Part shown: positions 43,064 to 50,821 of the stretch, in pieces
Layout: each line of letters opens with the position of its first letter
Numbering within the stretch: the stretch's first letter is position 1
Origin: SYFT01 sp964471115
GTDB taxonomy: Bacteria > Acidobacteriota > Vicinamibacteria > Vicinamibacterales > SCN-69-37
DNA length: 64,000 nucleotides
Reading direction: 5' to 3'
Assembly: GCA_964471115.1 (NCBI GenBank)
Contig: CAYYFE010000004.1
Coordinates: 62,001-126,000 of the forward strand
The notes under the pieces: generated by a model
The model's input: only the letters and a program-made list of their open reading frames with translations
What the model was told of the DNA's origin: nothing
The model's database searches: none
Translations under genes and position numbers: made by a program

Positions 43064-44443
43064 GTGACCAGACTTGGCTACGGCGCCGGACAGTTGGTGG
43101 AAGGCGTCAAGACCGCCGCTTTCACCTTCGTGTTCTTCTTCTACACCCAGGTGCTGGGGGTGCCGGCCGGCCCCGCGGGACTGGTCCTGCTCATCGCCAC
43201 GATCTGGGACGCGATCAGCGATCCGCTGATGGGCTCGATCTCCGATCGCGCCCGATATCGGCTCGGCCGCCGGCATCCGTACATGTATGCCGCGGCGGTG
43301 CCGCTGGGCCTGGCGTACGTGGCGATGTTCCTGCCTCCGGCCTCGGCGAGTTCAACGACGCTGCTGCTGTGGCTGGCGGTCAGCGCGTTGCTCGTGCGTA
43401 CCGCGATGACGGTGTTCCATGTGCCGTACCTGGCGCTGGGCGCGGAGCTGTCGAGCGACTACACCGAACGCACAGCCATCGTCGGTGCGCGGACCGCGTT
43501 CGGCATGGGTGGCCTCGCCCTGATGCTGGCGCTGGCGTGGGGGTGGTTCTTTCGCGCAACCCCGGAGTTCGCCAACGGCCAGCTCAATCCTGCGGCGTAT
43601 CCGGGATTTGCGATCGCGTGTGGTCTCGCCGCAACGGCCGCGGCGCTGGTGGCGGGCGCCTCGACACACCGGCGCATTCCTCAGTTGCCCACCGCGGCGC
43701 CGTCGACACAGCGGCTGTCGATTGCAGCCGTCGTGGCCGACTGGCGGCTGGCGCTCTCGAATCAGTCGTTCCGCGCGTTGTTCATCGGCCTCATCGCCTT
43801 CGGCACGATGCGCGGCGTGCAGGAGACATTGTCGATTCATCTCTACACGTACTACTGGCGCCTCGCGGCGTCTGAGATTCTCGGCGTCTTCCTGGTGGGC
43901 ATCCTCGCGCTGCTGGCGGCGATTCCGTTCTGGACGGCTGTGGCGAGACGCACCGACAAGAAGCCCGTGCTGCAGACTGGCGCCCTCCTCTTCACGGTGA
44001 CACTGGCGATCGTGTCGACCGCGCCGCTGGTGGGCCTGTTTCCCGCTCGTGAGTCGGCGGCGTTCCTGCCGGTCTTGCTGGCGGCGTATGGCGTCGCGGG
44101 TTTCAGTGCGTCGGCCGTATTCGTGGCCTCGGGCTCCATGCTCGCCGACGTGGTCGACGAGATTGAATCCACGTCGGGGCAACGGCTGGCGGGCGTGTTG
44201 TTCGGCGCCTCGGCGTTGTCGTTCAAGGTGACGACCGGCCTCGGCGGACTGCTGGGTGGTCTGGCGTTGTCGGCCATGGCATTCCCCGCGGGTGCCGACC
44301 CGGCCTCCGTTCCAGCCGTCGTCTCACGTTGGCTGGCGATCGCCTATGGGCCGGTGGCCGGCCTGTGTGGGGGAATTGCCGCGGTCAGCTTCGCCCGGTA
44401 CACGCTGACGCGCGGATTCTTCCGCACCGCCGCGCGGGACTGA
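43064..44443 (+). CDS. MFS transporter, glycoside-pentoside-hexuronide (MelB-like) type
   Basis: This 459-residue transporter has twelve helices. The N-terminal LGYGAGQLVEGVKTAAFTFVFFFYTQVLG and IWDAISDPLMGSISDRARYRLGRRHPYMYAAAVP are the GPH/MelB signature, including the cation-site DPxxG and the GRRHP loop. It probably imports a sugar or related solute with Na+ or H+. The start is the GTG at 43064; no good ribosome-binding site is visible. It is divergent from the his leader with about 50 bp between them, so its promoter overlaps the his promoter region. Confidence 0.88.
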   Translation: MTRLGYGAGQLVEGVKTAAFTFVFFFYTQVLGVPAGPAGLVLLIATIWDAISDPLMGSISDRARYRLGRRHPYMYAAAVPLGLAYVAMFLPPASASSTTLLLWLAVSALLVRTAMTVFHVPYLALGAELSSDYTERTAIVGARTAFGMGGLALMLALAWGWFFRATPEFANGQLNPAAYPGFAIACGLAATAAALVAGASTHRRIPQLPTAAPSTQRLSIAAVVADWRLALSNQSFRALFIGLIAFGTMRGVQETLSIHLYTYYWRLAASEILGVFLVGILALLAAIPFWTAVARRTDKKPVLQTGALLFTVTLAIVSTAPLVGLFPARESAAFLPVLLAAYGVAGFSASAVFVASGSMLADVVDEIESTSGQRLAGVLFGASALSFKVTTGLGGLLGGLALSAMAFPAGADPASVPAVVSRWLAIAYGPVAGLCGGIAAVSFARYTLTRGFFRTAARD

Positions 44444-44588
44444 GGGATTCTCCGCGGTTGCCCGCGGCTGACACAGGTCTGATTTCCACCGAAATCCCGG
44501 TAACCCGGTCGTGGTACCGGAGTTGCAGCGATGCCGCCCAAGTCTGTTACGGCCTTGATCTACTCGTGTGGCTTTCGGAGGGGGACCC

Positions 44589-44909
44589 ATGACGAAAGCG
44601 GTGAGATGGATTGTCGGAGCCGGGGTGGTCACACTTCTCGCGACGGTGCCCGTGGGCGCCGCGGGTGACAAGGTCAAGGGCGAGAAGATCTACAAGGAAC
44701 AGCAGTGTGTGAAGTGCCACCGCATTGGATCGACCGGAGCCAAGATGGGGCCGGAACTGACCAAGGTGGGCGCCAGTCGCGACAAGGCCTGGCTGGTGGC
44801 GTACCTCACCAATCCCAAAGGTGAAAATCCCAAGAACAAGATGCCTGCCGTGAAGGTCAAGGGGCAGGACCTCGATGATCTCATCGAGTACATGTTGTCG
44901 CTGAAATAG
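44589..44909 (+). CDS. Monoheme c-type cytochrome
   Basis: This 106-residue secreted cytochrome has a strong GGAGGGGG ribosome-binding site. A signal peptide (VRWIVGAGVVTLLATVPVGAAG) is followed by class I heme site QQCVKCHRIG and the distal Met in KNKMPAVKVKG, then a C-terminal helix. It starts the respiratory operon with Rieske, cytochrome b and an octaheme cytochrome; the next gene begins four bases after its stop. It probably passes electrons between the complex and a terminal acceptor. The 145-bp upstream gap contains a short CCGCGG hairpin and a CCGGTA/TACCGG dyad but no clear promoter. Confidence 0.93.
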   Translation: MTKAVRWIVGAGVVTLLATVPVGAAGDKVKGEKIYKEQQCVKCHRIGSTGAKMGPELTKVGASRDKAWLVAYLTNPKGENPKNKMPAVKVKGQDLDDLIEYMLSLK

Positions 44910-44913
44910 ACCC

Positions 44914-45357
44914 ATGACCGGGCCAGCCAATCCTGGACGCCGTCACTGGATCGACCTGATCCTGGGGTCGTGGTTCGCAGGCGTGTGTGGCGCGGTGTTG
45001 TATCCGGTGGCGCGGTATCTGGTGCCGCCGGAGATCACCGAACCACCCACACTGACCGTCAAGGCCGGACCCGCCGAAACGCTGACCGCCAACTCGGCCC
45101 GGCTGGTGCCCTTCGGGCAGGCGCCGGCCATCGTCGTCCGCCTCAAGACCGGTGAACTCCGGGCCTTTGCCGGGACGTGTACGCATCTGGCCTGTACGGT
45201 GCAGTACCGCGCGGACCTCGAACACATCTGGTGCGCGTGTCACAACGGTCACTACGATCTGACGGGCCGCAACATCTCCGGCCCGCCGCCACGTCCGCTC
45301 GAGGCGTATGACGCTCACGAGCAGGGGGGCGAGATCGTGATCTCGCGCCGGACGTGA
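44914..45357 (+). CDS. Rieske iron-sulfur protein of a cytochrome bc/b6f-type complex
   Basis: This 147-residue protein has one N-terminal membrane anchor (DLILGSWFAGVCGAVLYPVARYLV) and a Rieske fold. The [2Fe-2S] ligands are Cys-His in GTCTHLACTV and Cys-His in WCACHNGHYDL. It takes electrons from quinol at the outer face of the cytochrome b subunit. Its TGA overlaps the GTG start of the cytochrome b gene (GTGA). Confidence 0.95.
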   Translation: MTGPANPGRRHWIDLILGSWFAGVCGAVLYPVARYLVPPEITEPPTLTVKAGPAETLTANSARLVPFGQAPAIVVRLKTGELRAFAGTCTHLACTVQYRADLEHIWCACHNGHYDLTGRNISGPPPRPLEAYDAHEQGGEIVISRRT

Positions 45358-46430
45358 GCCGCCTGCGCGCCTGGGTGTCGATGCGCCTCCCGGTGGAGGC
45401 CGTCGCCGCCGCCATCGAGCACAAGCGGGTCCCCCAGCATCGGCACTCGGTGTGGTACTACCTCGGCGGCATGACGCTGTTCTTCTTCGGCGTCCAGGTC
45501 GCCACGGGCATTCTGCTGTTGTTGTATTACCGCCCGTCGGCCAGTGAGGCCTACGACAGCGTGCAGTTCATCATGACGCGCGTGCCGTTTGGCTGGTTGA
45601 TCCGATCCATTCACTCCTGGTCGGCCAACCTCATGGTGCTCACGGCCTTCATCCACCTGTTCAGTGTGTTGTACCTGAAGGCGTATCGCGCGCCTCGTGA
45701 GGTCACCTGGCTGTCCGGGATGTTGCTGTTGTTCATCACCATGGCGTTCGGATTCACCGGCTACCTGCTGCCGTGGAACGAGCTGGCGTTTTTTGCCACA
45801 CGCGTGGGTACCGACATTCCCGGCGTCATTCCCTGGGTGGGCGATTCCCTGGTTCAGTTTCTGCGCGGAGGGCCTGACGTGACCGGAGCGACCCTCACGC
45901 GGTTCTTCGGGATCCACGTGGCCGTGTTGCCGGCCATCACCACGTTGCTGCTGGGGCTGCATCTGGTGCTCGTGCAGTTTCACGGCATGAGCGTGCCGCC
46001 CTCGGTGGAAGCTGACGTTCAGCGCTCGGGCCGTCCGGTCCGCATGATGCCGTTCGTCCCGCACTTCGCGCTTCGGGATCTCTTCGGCTGGGTCGTCGCC
46101 CTCGCGCTGCTGGCCGGACTGTCGGCGTATCTGCCGTGGGAACTCGGGCGTGAAGCCGATCTGTTCGCGCCCGCGCCCGCCGGCATCAAGCCTGAGTGGT
46201 ACTTCCTGTGGACGTTTCAAATGCTCAAACTCGTGCCCGGGCACGTGCTCTGGTTCGAGGGCGAGCTGGTTGCCGTTGGCGCGCTGGGTCTGGGCGCTCT
46301 CGGCATCGTGCTGCTGCCGTTCCTGGATCCGAATACCGCGCGGTCCCGGCGCATCGTCAACGTGCTGGCGACCGGCGCCTTGATCTTCATGGCGGTGATG
46401 ACGGTCTGGGCTTACTGGGGAGGCGAGTGA
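45354..46430 (+). CDS. Cytochrome b subunit (b6f-like heme spacing, one-piece)
   Basis: This 358-residue membrane protein starts at GTG. Heme ligands are His87 and His101 on helix B and His188 and His203 on helix D. The 14 residues between the latter pair is the spacing of b6/f-type rather than mitochondrial-type cytochrome b. The C-terminal half has the quinol-site motif PEWY (KPEWYFLWTF), so cytochrome b6 and subunit IV are fused. It oxidises quinol in a Rieske/cytochrome b complex. It is flanked by Rieske and octaheme genes that overlap it. Confidence 0.95.
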   Translation: MSRLRAWVSMRLPVEAVAAAIEHKRVPQHRHSVWYYLGGMTLFFFGVQVATGILLLLYYRPSASEAYDSVQFIMTRVPFGWLIRSIHSWSANLMVLTAFIHLFSVLYLKAYRAPREVTWLSGMLLLFITMAFGFTGYLLPWNELAFFATRVGTDIPGVIPWVGDSLVQFLRGGPDVTGATLTRFFGIHVAVLPAITTLLLGLHLVLVQFHGMSVPPSVEADVQRSGRPVRMMPFVPHFALRDLFGWVVALALLAGLSAYLPWELGREADLFAPAPAGIKPEWYFLWTFQMLKLVPGHVLWFEGELVAVGALGLGALGIVLLPFLDPNTARSRRIVNVLATGALIFMAVMTVWAYWGGE

Positions 46431-47659
46431 TGCGCCCGCAGGTCCCTGTCTGTGTCATTGGACTCGCCGCGGCGTTGTGGCTGGCGACGACGGGTTGGGT
46501 GGCGGCCGATCAGACGAGTCCCGCCGATGCCGCTGCGGCTCCCGCGCCGCCGCTGCCCCAGGCCCCGATGCCTGCCCGGGATCCGGCCGAGGCGTTCAAG
46601 AACGACGTCCACCAGCAGTCAGGTGTGACCTGCGCGGACTGCCATCGCGCCGGCGCACCTGGACCCATCCCACGGGCGGTCATCGCGACGATGTGCGCGT
46701 CGTGCCACAGCGACCCCGCGTACATGCGAAAGTTCAAGCCGCAGGTGCGCACCGATCAGCATGCGCAGTACCTGACCAGTGTGCACGGGCAGCAGATGAC
46801 CAAGGGGGAGACCCGCGTCGCCACGTGCAGCGATTGCCACAATGCCCACGGCGTGCTGCAGGTGCGTGATGCGCGATCGCCCGTGGCGCCCGCCAACGTC
46901 GCCTCGACGTGTGCGCGTTGTCATGCGGACACGAGCCTCATGACGCCCTTCTCGCGGGACACGGCGGTGGTGGACGACTGGTCACACAGCGTGCATGCTG
47001 CCGCGCTGCTCGAACGCGGTGACACCTCGGCGCCGACGTGCAGCACCTGCCACGGCAGTCATGGCGCGGCGCCGCCAGGCATCGACACCGTCGCCAATGT
47101 CTGCGCCACCTGCCATGTGCGGGAAGCCGAGCTCTATCAGGCGTCGACCAAACGCGCGGCCTTTGAGGCGCTGGAACAGCCGGCGTGCCTGACCTGCCAC
47201 AACAACCATCGCATCGAACACCCCAACGACAGGTGGATCGGGTTGCAGGAGCCTGCCCTCTGCGCCACGTGCCACGCTTCGGATACCCCAGGCGCGCCGG
47301 TCATCACCACCATGCGCGCCGGTTTTGACACGATGGCTTCCACGTATGCCGCCGCTGAACACGTCCTGGAGCGTGCCGAGCAGGCCGGCATGTTGATTGA
47401 CGATGGCATGGCGGCGCTGCGTGAGGCGCAGGAGCAGCGTGTCCGGCTGCGGGTCCTCGTGCATACGTTCGCCGAGGCTCCCTTCAACGAGGGGCTTTCG
47501 ACGGGCGTGAAGGCGGCCAGCACCGCAAAGGCGGCTGGTGACGCGGCGCTCGAGGAACTCGCCTTCCGGCGCAAGGGGCTGGCCATCGCCACCCTTGCGA
47601 TACTCGGCTTCCTGCTCACGCTTGGGGTGAAGATCCGGACGCTGCCGCCCGTGCAGTAA
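46430..47659 (+). CDS. Octaheme c-type cytochrome with C-terminal membrane anchor
   Basis: This 409-residue protein starts at an ATG overlapping the cytochrome b stop by one base. A signal sequence (VCVIGLAAALWLATTGWVAA) is followed by eight CxxCH heme sites in order CADCH, CASCH, CSDCH, CARCH, CSTCH, CATCH, CLTCH and CATCH, all within ~residues 60-285. A helical segment (~300-380) and one C-terminal hydrophobic helix (IATLAILGFLLTLGVKI) follow. Downstream of quinol oxidation it probably replaces cytochrome c1/f as electron acceptor of the complex. Its last 44 bp overlap a convergent gene. Confidence 0.93.
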   Translation: MRPQVPVCVIGLAAALWLATTGWVAADQTSPADAAAAPAPPLPQAPMPARDPAEAFKNDVHQQSGVTCADCHRAGAPGPIPRAVIATMCASCHSDPAYMRKFKPQVRTDQHAQYLTSVHGQQMTKGETRVATCSDCHNAHGVLQVRDARSPVAPANVASTCARCHADTSLMTPFSRDTAVVDDWSHSVHAAALLERGDTSAPTCSTCHGSHGAAPPGIDTVANVCATCHVREAELYQASTKRAAFEALEQPACLTCHNNHRIEHPNDRWIGLQEPALCATCHASDTPGAPVITTMRAGFDTMASTYAAAEHVLERAEQAGMLIDDGMAALREAQEQRVRLRVLVHTFAEAPFNEGLSTGVKAASTAKAAGDAALEELAFRRKGLAIATLAILGFLLTLGVKIRTLPPVQ

Positions 47660-49328
47660 GCCGCGGCGCAACGACGAGCGCAACGCCGAAGGCCGCCAAC
47701 GCGAGAAACAGGGTGGAGGGTTCGGAGTGCCGGAGGTCGTCTGCCAGCATCCGCAGGCCGCCAGCTCCCAGAATCGGATACACCAGACGCCGGAAGCCCG
47801 CGTGCGGCGCGACGCGGCCGATGGCCGCGACGCCAACCGCCATCACCGAGACGACGATCGTCCGGATGGAGGCCACGATGCCGGCATCCGCGCCGGCGCC
47901 GGCCACCGCCAACGACAGCAGTGACGCCAACACGCCACCCAGCGTGAACGCCACCGCGCCGGCCACGATCACCTGAGTGACACGGGTCACGGCGGACTCC
48001 GCCGTGACGGCGGCTGGCAAACGCCGGCTGGCCCACCACACCGCGACGATCAGCGTCACGATCGTGACGGGCGCCACGTTCGGCGCACCCACAGGGCCAC
48101 GCACCCAGGCCGTCCACGCACTCGCGGGAAGCCCGCTCGCCAGCAGCGCCGCCAGCACATACACGAGGCCATGGATCGGTGGCGCGGGGGGCACCCGCCA
48201 CGATTCGCCGAACCTCAACGTGACCGCCACGGCGGCACAAATCACGGCGATCGTGCCGCCATCAAACAGCACCGCGAGCGCGGCCAGCGTCGCCGCCAGT
48301 CCAAAGGTCATCACCGTGTGGTACGCCGTGACCAGGTGCGACCGGTCCACCAGCCTCGCCTGTCCCGCCAGCGACGCACCCAGGCCGAACACCAACATGA
48401 CGATGCCGACCAGACTCCTTCCGGTGCCGCCCGATTGAGTCAACGCAATGGCGCCGCCGCCGCCGATGATCAGGACGCTGCCGGTCTGCAGCACGTCGAA
48501 GAGCCGCGCCTCACGGCTCAGCAGGATGAACCGTGTCGCGAGTGAGGCCTGCACGGTGGCGGCGAGCCAGGCGAGGCTCAGCACCGCGATCCACGCCGGC
48601 TCGCGGGGCGGCGATGCCAGCGCCCGTGTCGTCACCGCAAGGGTCGAGAGGCCGGCGGCGACGGCGGTCAGCCAGCGCAACCATGTGTAGGATCGGCTGC
48701 CCGAGAGCCAGTAGGTCGCGCTGGCCAGCGTGATGAGCAGCAAGGACACGACGCCGTGATCGCCGGTGGCGATCGCAATCATGAGGCCGACGGCCACCGT
48801 GCCCGTGCCCGCCAGACCCGCCAGGTCGGCCAGCCGCCGCCGCGCGGCGACGACGAAGACGCCGGCGACCAGCACGGCCAGCACCAGGGCGGCTTCTGCC
48901 GCGTTCAACAGTCCGAACCGCAGCGTGGCCTCGGCGACGAGAGGCCACCCGATGCCCACGGCGGTTGCACCGTGCACGCGCGCGCTGAGTGGGTGCGCCG
49001 CCGCGGTGCGATCCGCGGCGACCAGCCAGACCAGCGCGTAGAGGAGACCGATGGCGACACCCACCGTGCCCGGCCAGACCGCGCCTTCCGTCAATGCGCG
49101 AATGAGGAACGCCCCGCCGGCGACAATGCACGATCGTCCGAGCAGCGTGACGAGCGCCACGCGGTCCCGCGCGGCCGCCCGTGGGACGGCCGTCGTCTCA
49201 GCGACGACAGGTGCCGTTGGTGAGTCGGGGTGCCCTTCCAGCGCGGCGATGCGCTCGAGGGCAAGGGCCAGGCCGCGTTCAAGCTGAGTGACACGTGCGC
49301 CGAGGTCGGTCGACGGAGTCTGGCTCAT
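47616..49328 (-). CDS. Polytopic membrane protein of unknown function with N-terminal coiled coil
   Basis: This 570-residue protein begins MSQTPSTDLGARVTQLERG with a short coiled coil (~8-35), a Pro/Ala linker, and then about 15-18 hydrophobic helices spread evenly to the C-terminus (for example GVAIGLLYALVWLVA and AALVLAVLVAGVFVVAARR). The layout resembles DUF2339-type membrane proteins, but no motif is conserved enough for assignment. The 3' end overlaps the octaheme gene. It stands alone, about 150 bp downstream of a serine hydrolase gene. Confidence 0.75.
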   Translation of the reverse strand: MSQTPSTDLGARVTQLERGLALALERIAALEGHPDSPTAPVVAETTAVPRAAARDRVALVTLLGRSCIVAGGAFLIRALTEGAVWPGTVGVAIGLLYALVWLVAADRTAAAHPLSARVHGATAVGIGWPLVAEATLRFGLLNAAEAALVLAVLVAGVFVVAARRRLADLAGLAGTGTVAVGLMIAIATGDHGVVSLLLITLASATYWLSGSRSYTWLRWLTAVAAGLSTLAVTTRALASPPREPAWIAVLSLAWLAATVQASLATRFILLSREARLFDVLQTGSVLIIGGGGAIALTQSGGTGRSLVGIVMLVFGLGASLAGQARLVDRSHLVTAYHTVMTFGLAATLAALAVLFDGGTIAVICAAVAVTLRFGESWRVPPAPPIHGLVYVLAALLASGLPASAWTAWVRGPVGAPNVAPVTIVTLIVAVWWASRRLPAAVTAESAVTRVTQVIVAGAVAFTLGGVLASLLSLAVAGAGADAGIVASIRTIVVSVMAVGVAAIGRVAPHAGFRRLVYPILGAGGLRMLADDLRHSEPSTLFLALAAFGVALVVAPRLTARAAASGSSPQA

Positions 49329-49457
49329 GGGGCGCCTGCCGCGGTGTTTGGTGCGATCGCAGCAAGTACCGGGCCAGCGGTCGTCCACGGACGGCCAGTG
49401 GTCCTCCGGTCAGAGCGAGGCGAGTACCGTGAATTTCCGGCTGATGCGCGGAATTTC

Positions 49458-49480
49458 GCCCGCGCGAGCGGCGCGCGGGC
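49458..49480. terminator. Hairpin directly after the serine hydrolase stop codon
   Basis: GCCCGCGCG (49458-49466) and CGCGCGGGC (49472-49480) form a perfect nine-bp stem with a five-base loop, adjacent to the TAG at 49481-49483 on the minus strand. There is no T-run. It may be a terminator or a member of the stop-codon-linked hairpins. Confidence 0.6.
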
Positions 49481-50620
49481 CTACCGAGGGGGCAGCGCCG
49501 TGAGGGCGTCGATGAGCGCGTTCTGCAGGTTGCGCGGCCGGACGTCTCGGGTGGCGTCGAAGGGGAACACATTCCACGCGTTGGCGACACCCACGATGTC
49601 GAGTGACGGAATGATGACGAGGAACTGACCGCCGAACCCTCGGCCCGCCCAGATGTCGTGATCGCCGCGGCGGGTGATCCACCACTGATACCCGTAGTCG
49701 AATCCGCCGGGCAGCCCGGTCACATGCCGGGCTACGGCCGCCCTGATGAATGACGCCGGCACGAGCTGACGTCCGTTCCATTGACCGTCGTCCAGCATCA
49801 GCCGGCCAATCTTCGCCAGATCGGCTGCCTCGAGATAGAGGCCGCCCTCGGTGTCAGGATGCCCGGTCGGTGTGGGTTTCCAATGGACGTTCGTGATGCC
49901 AAGCGGCGTGAAGAGGTGCTCGCGCGCGTAGTCGTCGATGAAGCGGCCGGTGGCGGATCGGATGATGCCAGACAACAGCATGCTGCCGCCGCTGTTGTAG
50001 ACCCACTTCTGGCCGGGTGCGGCGTCCATCGGCTGCGCCAGCGTGAACGCGATCCAGTCGCGGCTCTTCTCGAGTTGCACGGTGGTGTTGGTGTCATCGA
50101 GCGGGCGATCCTGCTCGTGCCACTCGATCCCGCTGCGCATGGTCAACACGTCGTCCACGGTCGCCGCGCGCAGACGAGGATCGACGCCGGCGAGATCGCG
50201 ATCCCTGAAGTAGTCGAGCATCGGCTGGTCGAGCCCGCGAATCTCGCCTCGACCCAGAGCGATGCCGACCACCAGGGCCGTCATCGACTTGGTCACCGAT
50301 TGCAGGGAGTGCACCGGCCGGCCTTCGTAGAACGGATGCCAGCGCGGATGGAAGTAGTTGTAGGGGTGCAGCCAGGCCGGGTCGTCGCACCCCGCGCCGC
50401 ACCCGATGGCGCTGCGGCGTCCGCGGCTGATTGCGTCGTAGTCGCGGGCGTAGCGTTGAGCGATCAGCACCTCCCGTCCGCGCGTGACATGCAGGGCATT
50501 GACGTTGCCGAACACGCCGGCGCGGATGTCGCGGTCGAGCGTGTCGAGGGGCGCGGGCGGCTGCGCGTCCAGCAGGGACGTGGCCGCGAGGATGCCGATG
50601 AGTCCGGCCAACACACGCAT
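49481..50620 (-). CDS. Serine hydrolase, class C beta-lactamase family
   Basis: This 379-residue secreted protein has a signal peptide (VLAGLIGILAATSLLDAQ). Penicillin-binding motifs are SxxK in HSLQSVTKSMTAL, YxN as KWVYNSGG, and a late WAGRGFGGQ in place of the HxG triad. The CAIGCGAGCDD-like segment near residue 70 has two Cys. Members include esterases, D-amino peptidases and beta-lactam-binding proteins; this one is not necessarily a resistance enzyme. It is divergent from kup, with the riboswitch leader between. Confidence 0.88.
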   Translation of the reverse strand: MRVLAGLIGILAATSLLDAQPPAPLDTLDRDIRAGVFGNVNALHVTRGREVLIAQRYARDYDAISRGRRSAIGCGAGCDDPAWLHPYNYFHPRWHPFYEGRPVHSLQSVTKSMTALVVGIALGRGEIRGLDQPMLDYFRDRDLAGVDPRLRAATVDDVLTMRSGIEWHEQDRPLDDTNTTVQLEKSRDWIAFTLAQPMDAAPGQKWVYNSGGSMLLSGIIRSATGRFIDDYAREHLFTPLGITNVHWKPTPTGHPDTEGGLYLEAADLAKIGRLMLDDGQWNGRQLVPASFIRAAVARHVTGLPGGFDYGYQWWITRRGDHDIWAGRGFGGQFLVIIPSLDIVGVANAWNVFPFDATRDVRPRNLQNALIDALTALPPR

Positions 50621-50659
50621 GCGCAGATGCTATCGCTGGACGGTCCGAGGCGGCGCGCC

Positions 50660-50688
50660 TTGTGCCGCCGGGCGTCCGGGCGCATAAT
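50660..50688 (+). promoter_or_regulatory. Promoter of the kup riboswitch leader
   Basis: The -35-like TTGTGC (50660-50665) is followed after 17 bases by CATAAT (50683-50688). The predicted transcription start near 50695 coincides with the beginning of the conserved riboswitch. Confidence 0.65.
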
Positions 50689-50690
50689 CG

Positions 50691-50812
50691 CCGGTACGTC
50701 TAAGCGGCCTCCCCGAGGGGCCGCGCGGGGGACCCGAGTTCCAGGGGCGTATCCGGTTCGCCGGTAGAGGACTTCCAACCTCGAGCCCGTCAGCTAACTC
50801 CGTCGGCGTATT
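50691..50812 (+). promoter_or_regulatory. c-di-AMP riboswitch (ydaO-yuaA class) controlling kup
   Basis: Conserved blocks occur in the order expected for the class: a GCGGCC/GGCCGC stem near 50704-50724, GGGGGACCC, GGGGCGTATC, a GGTTCGCC/GGCGAACC-like hairpin, AGAGGACTTCC, then GAGCCCGTCAGCTAAC and CCGTCGGCG. The class binds c-di-AMP and usually turns off K+ transporters or wall-lytic genes. The kup ribosome-binding site GGAGG (50813-50817) follows immediately and is complementary to CCTCC at 50708-50712, which would allow translational control. Confidence 0.9.
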
Positions 50813-50821
50813 GGAGGTCTT

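Noticed and set aside
44444..44588. Possible small RNA or riboswitch before the cytochrome operon
   Set aside because: Only short dyads (CCGCGG, CCGGTA/TACCGG) are present and no known RNA motif was recognised.
49329..49457. Possible small gene between the membrane protein and the serine hydrolase
   Set aside because: No open frame with a ribosome-binding site or recognisable protein pattern was found on either strand.
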